Shown here in pieces: positions 60,143-64,000 of a stretch of DNA of 64,000 bases. Each line of letters begins with the position of its first letter. Position 1 is the first letter of the stretch. This DNA is from Cryptomeria japonica (taxonomy: Eukaryota; Streptophyta; Pinopsida; Cupressales; Cupressaceae), in NCBI RefSeq assembly GCF_030272615.1, contig NC_081406.1:116033783-116097782 (forward strand), written 5' to 3'. The notes under the pieces were generated by a model. It made no database searches. It was given only the letters and a program-made list of their open reading frames with translations, and was not told the DNA's origin. A program made the position numbers and the translations under genes.

Positions 60143-62348
60143 CTACAAAGACAAAGGAACCCAATATTGTCCACTCCTGTCTTTACCCGTGATTGGTACT
60201 GAAAGTGCAGAGGCTGTGATCGAGATGCTTGTGAACTTGGAAGATTCTATGCTTTGCTGCAGCATTTCATTGATTTGTTCGAGACGAGCAACAACGTCGT
60301 TCATGGATGGTCTGAAATCCCTTTCTCTTGCAAGGCATTCAAAGGCTAATTCGGCAACTGCAGCAACCATGGCCTTCACCTCATGATTGCTTTCAATCTT
60401 CAAATCAGGATCCACCAATTCATCCAAAACACCTCTTCTGATCTTTTCTATGGCCATTGTAGCAAGACTAATTTCGTTTCTATTTCGGTTCATATCCACG
60501 GCTACTTTGGCAGAGATGATCTCCACCAAAACAACTCCAAAGCTGTAGACATCAGACTTTTCAGTGAGCTGGAAGCATTCATGGTACTCTGGGTCAACGT
60601 ATCCTGGCGTGCCTTGCGGAGCAGTTGTCACGTGGGAGACATTCACCGGCACCAGTCTGGAAAGCCCAAAGTCTGCAACTTTTGCCCCGAAATATTCGTC
60701 CAGAAGAATGTTATTGGATTTCACATCTCTGTGAAATATGGGTGGCTCGATGCTGTGGAGGTACGCCAAGGCCTGGGCTGTTTGTAGGGCAATTTTTAAA
60801 CGAATTCCCCAAGGCAAACCTCTCAGACTTCTTCGACTTCCATGCAGATGATCGGCCAGGGTTCCATTTGGCACATATTCGTAAACAAGTATTAGAATCG
60901 GACTCTTCAGACTTGTACAGCCGTAGAGACGAACAAGGTTTGGATGGTCAAGAGAGGATAGGATTTGTACCTCGTTGATAAATTGTTCAATTCTTCGAGA
61001 GTTTTCCTGATAAAGCCTCTTCACTGCTACAGCTCGCCCGTCCACAAGTTTGCCCAGATAGACCGCGCCAAATCCGCCATCTCCAAGCTCGTTCTGCTCA
61101 TCGAAGAAATTCGTGGCCTGTTGAAGTTCTTGATAAGGAAATATGCGCAAAGCACCTAACATATACCCTTTCTGGCCTTCTTCTATGTCGGTTCCTTGAT
61201 AATCGCTGAAATCGCTAGCAATCCAACGGGTGGGAGATGCTTTTCTCCTCCTAATATAATAAATGAAGAGCGCCACTACGGCTGCGGCGAGCCCGGTGCC
61301 TCCGATGGAACCTACAGAACAATCGACAGATGAGAGAATTTATTTGAGATATGAAGTCGAACTGTAAAGGAAAAGGGAATTCTTCGCCCAAATAAATGAA
61401 AAATAGTAGAGTTATGCGCAGGGATGCTCACCTAGAATAATTTTCAGGGTTTGGGACTTGCCTGCAATGCCACATAAAGTCTTGTGATCAACATTTACAA
61501 AATAATATCGATAAATTTGATAAAAAAATATATAAATTTCGAATATAAACTACTAAGTTTCAGCTCGTTCCCCTTATAAGGCTAAATTTATTAGGAAAGG
61601 AATTGATATAATTGAGAATGAAGTCATACTCACCTTTAGGCCGCTTGCAATAAATCTGCGTCGAACTGGTTTTATCATACGCACAAAACCTACCGCGAGA
61701 CTCGCAATCCTTGCAGGCTTTGTTGGGTTCCCATGTCACTTGGAACCCATCTTGAATTCCAGAGACCTGATTAACGACTTGGACTGTAACCTGCGATTTA
61801 CACACACTTTCGAAACTCGACTCATCCTTTAAAATAAAATACCAACTCGCATTACATGATAATGGAGACACTAAACTACGTCTCCGAATTGTTTTAGCGC
61901 ATTGCCCCCATACGGTTAAATTCTTGTAGCCATTGTTATTATGAAATCGAGTGATAAGCGAAATTTGTGTTGTATGGCTACCGAACAATGATGGATTGCA
62001 CCTCTTCCACCGGATACTTTTGTCTATTATTGTCATGATGTGATCCTCTTCCCACTTCTTGGATAGTCTCAGTATGTAGTATTGATAGCCACCAATATTG
62101 ATTAGAGCCATACCCTCTCCAGTATCACACTCAAGCTGAAGCGTGGGATCACCACAGCCGCTGTTCTTCTGTCCGAAAGGATATGGAAAAACATAGTACC
62201 CGCATTTAAATTCTGGACAAGGTCGAGATGAAGAAGCAAGGAATGATATTGATATTGTGAAGATTAGAAAGAGGAAGCGCAGCGGGTACAGAGGGCGTGG
62301 ACTGGTATACAGAGAATGGCAAAGATGAAGAGGTAGCAAGGCTTCCAT
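60143..62348 (-). CDS. LRK10-like receptor Ser/Thr kinase, copy D (3 exons)
   Basis: Proposed exons are 62348-61634, 61461-61432 and 61311-60143, with GT-AG introns of 172 and 120 bases. They join to 637 residues. I chose the ATG at 62348; the frame extends upstream but only to a non-ATG codon. The protein has a signal peptide, a GUB_WAK_bind-type ectodomain (FKCGYYVFPYPFG, CGDPTLQLECD), a Cys-rich end before exon 2, a membrane segment, and a kinase with GDGGFGAVYLGK (about 325), Lys346, HRD 442-444, DFG 462-464 and TPGYVDPEY. All catalytic motifs are canonical, so this is the best candidate for a working receptor in the window. Members of this family include cereal Lr10-like rust-resistance kinases, but the ligand and role of this copy cannot be read from sequence. 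Confidence 0.92.
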
Positions 62349-62449
62349 TTTGATGTTCACTTGTCACAAGAGGAAGAAGAAAAGAGTAAGAGAAATGAAG
62401 TAAAGAGGGAAACATGAATGATAGCTTAACAGCCGGCGTAAGGAGTCAC

Positions 62450-63765
62450 TACGTCAATTTGACTCCTACTTTCCATTGCCGTATTCACATGTACTAGTGA
62501 TAAAATTCCACGCGCTTTTCTTTAATGCATCACAAACGCTCATAACTACACAAAAAATTTGAATTCCGTGAAACTTTTCATAAAGGAACTTTCAAGCGTA
62601 GACTTCTAAAAGCGCTTAGAAGCTCTTAGATCCATAAAATTTAGGCTTCCCAGATGTCGGGATATTTCTAGGAAAATAGCCCTACAAATATTTGAAATTG
62701 CAATGAATTCATAATATGAGATGTGGGTACTGCCTACGTGTTTAGCTTGTCGGGGGTAATCTTTACCGTATAGTCGGCTTGACGCAACTATAAATAATTA
62801 AATAGATAAATTTCTGTGGCTCTCCACATATATAAGTCAATTAATTTATTTTATTACACCAATTCACCAGATCAAATTCCAATTTGTTGATCAAGTCGAT
62901 TGCCCACTTTAGTGGTCAATCATATTCACCAAGTCAAACTTTAATCTGTTGATTGAGTCTCTAGCCTCATAAGTTTAGGATTGCTTACTTTAATGGTTGT
63001 GCAAAGGAAAATAAAAATTTTCAAAATGTGATCTAGAATAAATTAATGAGATTATGTGAATAATGTACAAATTAATTTAGATTAAGTATATCAATTTTTT
63101 TAATATTTTAGATCGTTTACAAATATTTTGTTCATATTAGAATCCACTTATTAGAAATTTCATAGTAGATGTCCCTTTGGGATTTGAACTTTGATCTCCA
63201 TAATGAGAACTCAATGCTTTAACCAATAGAACACAACCCCTTAGACATAAAATTATAATTTTATGAAAAAATGATATAACATATATAGATTAGAAATGCA
63301 TTATTTATATGTATAAATTAGTGGAATAATTTTTATTGCAAATAATTAGAAAAATAATTAAAAATTAAAAATTTATGTATCATAGTTAAAATTTGTCACA
63401 TCTAAAATTTCTTAGATTTAAATTATATTGTGTTTGAAATTTTAAATTTGGTATCATAGTTGATCTCAACATGAATGTACCGAAGAGGATTTGTTGGAAT
63501 TGAAATACATTTTTTAATAGAATTTGAAAGTTTTCATCATTAAAGGGCAAGTGGCTCAATGGTAGAAAATCTCACTAGTCACAAGTAGATTCTAACTTTT
63601 AATAATAAGGTATCCAATGTTATCATGTATTTACCTATAATTCCTTATAGAAACAAACAAAATCCTTACCATAAAATAGTCAAAAAACAAAAACAAAAAA
63701 AACTATATAAAAATGTGATGCAAATTAACTCCTACGAATTAGTAGGCACAACAAATTGATTCTAG
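62450..63765. other. Upstream flank of copy D and AT-rich spacer
   Basis: The part next to copy D should include its promoter, but I see no TATA box or known element at a clear distance. The stretch near 62990-63080 again resembles the upstream AT-rich blocks of the other copies (TTAATGAGATTATGTGAATAA). No gene is seen before 63766. Confidence 0.5.
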
Positions 63766-64000
63766 ACTGAGCTCGACAACTGCTACGACTTTAAGAATAA
63801 TTGGGAGCTGTGGGATAAGGTGATTAAAGGGAACCTAGATAATTATGTTGAAGCGATGATAGGTCATGACCCTAAGCTCTTTGTTGATTTTGTTAATGCT
63901 TGGGATAATGGGAATGTGAAGATTGGTAGTGTTACTTTCATGGTTTCGAAGGAGACTATTGCAAAGGTGATAGGGTTGGCCCTTGATGGTGTCTCCTTTC
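63766..64000 (+). CDS. Repeat-encoded protein of unknown family, copy 3, cut by the window edge
   Basis: An open frame of 78 codons without a stop runs off the right edge. It reads ELDNCYDFKNNWELWDKVI, then LFVDFVNAWDNGNVKIGSV, FMVSKETIAKVIGLALDG. The order NC, W(D), F-N-W, G-V, FMV matches copy 1 at 29980-30270 and the middle part matches copy 2. It is the best-preserved member seen here and its start is not determined. A plant-mobile-domain-like or retroelement ORF is possible; the function is unknown. Confidence 0.6.

Noticed and set aside
62346-62360. Start of copy D at 62360
   Set aside because: That codon is GTG; the first ATG in frame is at 62348 and matches the starts of copies A and C.

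Overview
This window looks like a slice of a large, gene-poor, repeat-rich seed-plant nuclear genome, most likely a conifer or other gymnosperm. The reasons are long AT-rich spacers, many old nested retroelements full of C-to-T type decay, multi-exon plant receptor-kinase genes, and a dirigent-gene remnant that ends in a degraded form of the Tyr-Glu-Cys-Trp tail known from conifer dirigent proteins. The species cannot be fixed from the sequence alone.

The backbone is a tandem family of four receptor-like kinase genes of the LRK10-like type (GUB_WAK_bind ectodomain, one membrane pass, Ser/Thr kinase), all on the minus strand. Copy A (3270-5443) and copy D (60143-62348) look intact. Each has three exons with a 30-base middle exon. 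Copy C (38969-41144) is a pseudogene with two nonsense changes, an altered DFG motif and a changed C-terminus. Copy B (15140-16264 plus about 20630-20934) is a wreck, split by a LINE and cut by a truncated Copia element. Flanking DNA was duplicated with the genes: the upstream AT-rich block recurs after A, B and C, a second spacer block occurs at 14207-15050 and 43540-44160, and the 3' flanks of C and D match over several kilobases.

Mobile elements account for much of the rest. A 6.2-kb minus-strand LINE (7961-14194) has a 12-bp target duplication. A plus-strand LINE of another lineage (about 16281-20555) sits in an intron of copy B. A Copia 3' half lies at 20935-23340 and a LINE 3' end at 28290-29475. 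A 2.1-kb LTR element without coding capacity (34730-36839) has a 5-bp target duplication. A non-autonomous Copia (48745-52998) carries only gag and protease and has 466-bp LTRs and a TCTAT duplication. It is nested inside a degenerate long reading frame (47931-48739, continuing at 53004-55580). Three further segments (29980-31525, 45540-46103 and the right edge, 63766-64000) share a protein family that I cannot name.

The oddest non-coding signal is a stretch of about 950 bases (46490-47445). It holds about twenty diverged copies of a GGGATAAG / CTTATCCC motif, often in alternating orientation, just upstream of the long degenerate reading frame. I found no rRNA or tRNA gene, no CRISPR and no bacterial-type operon.
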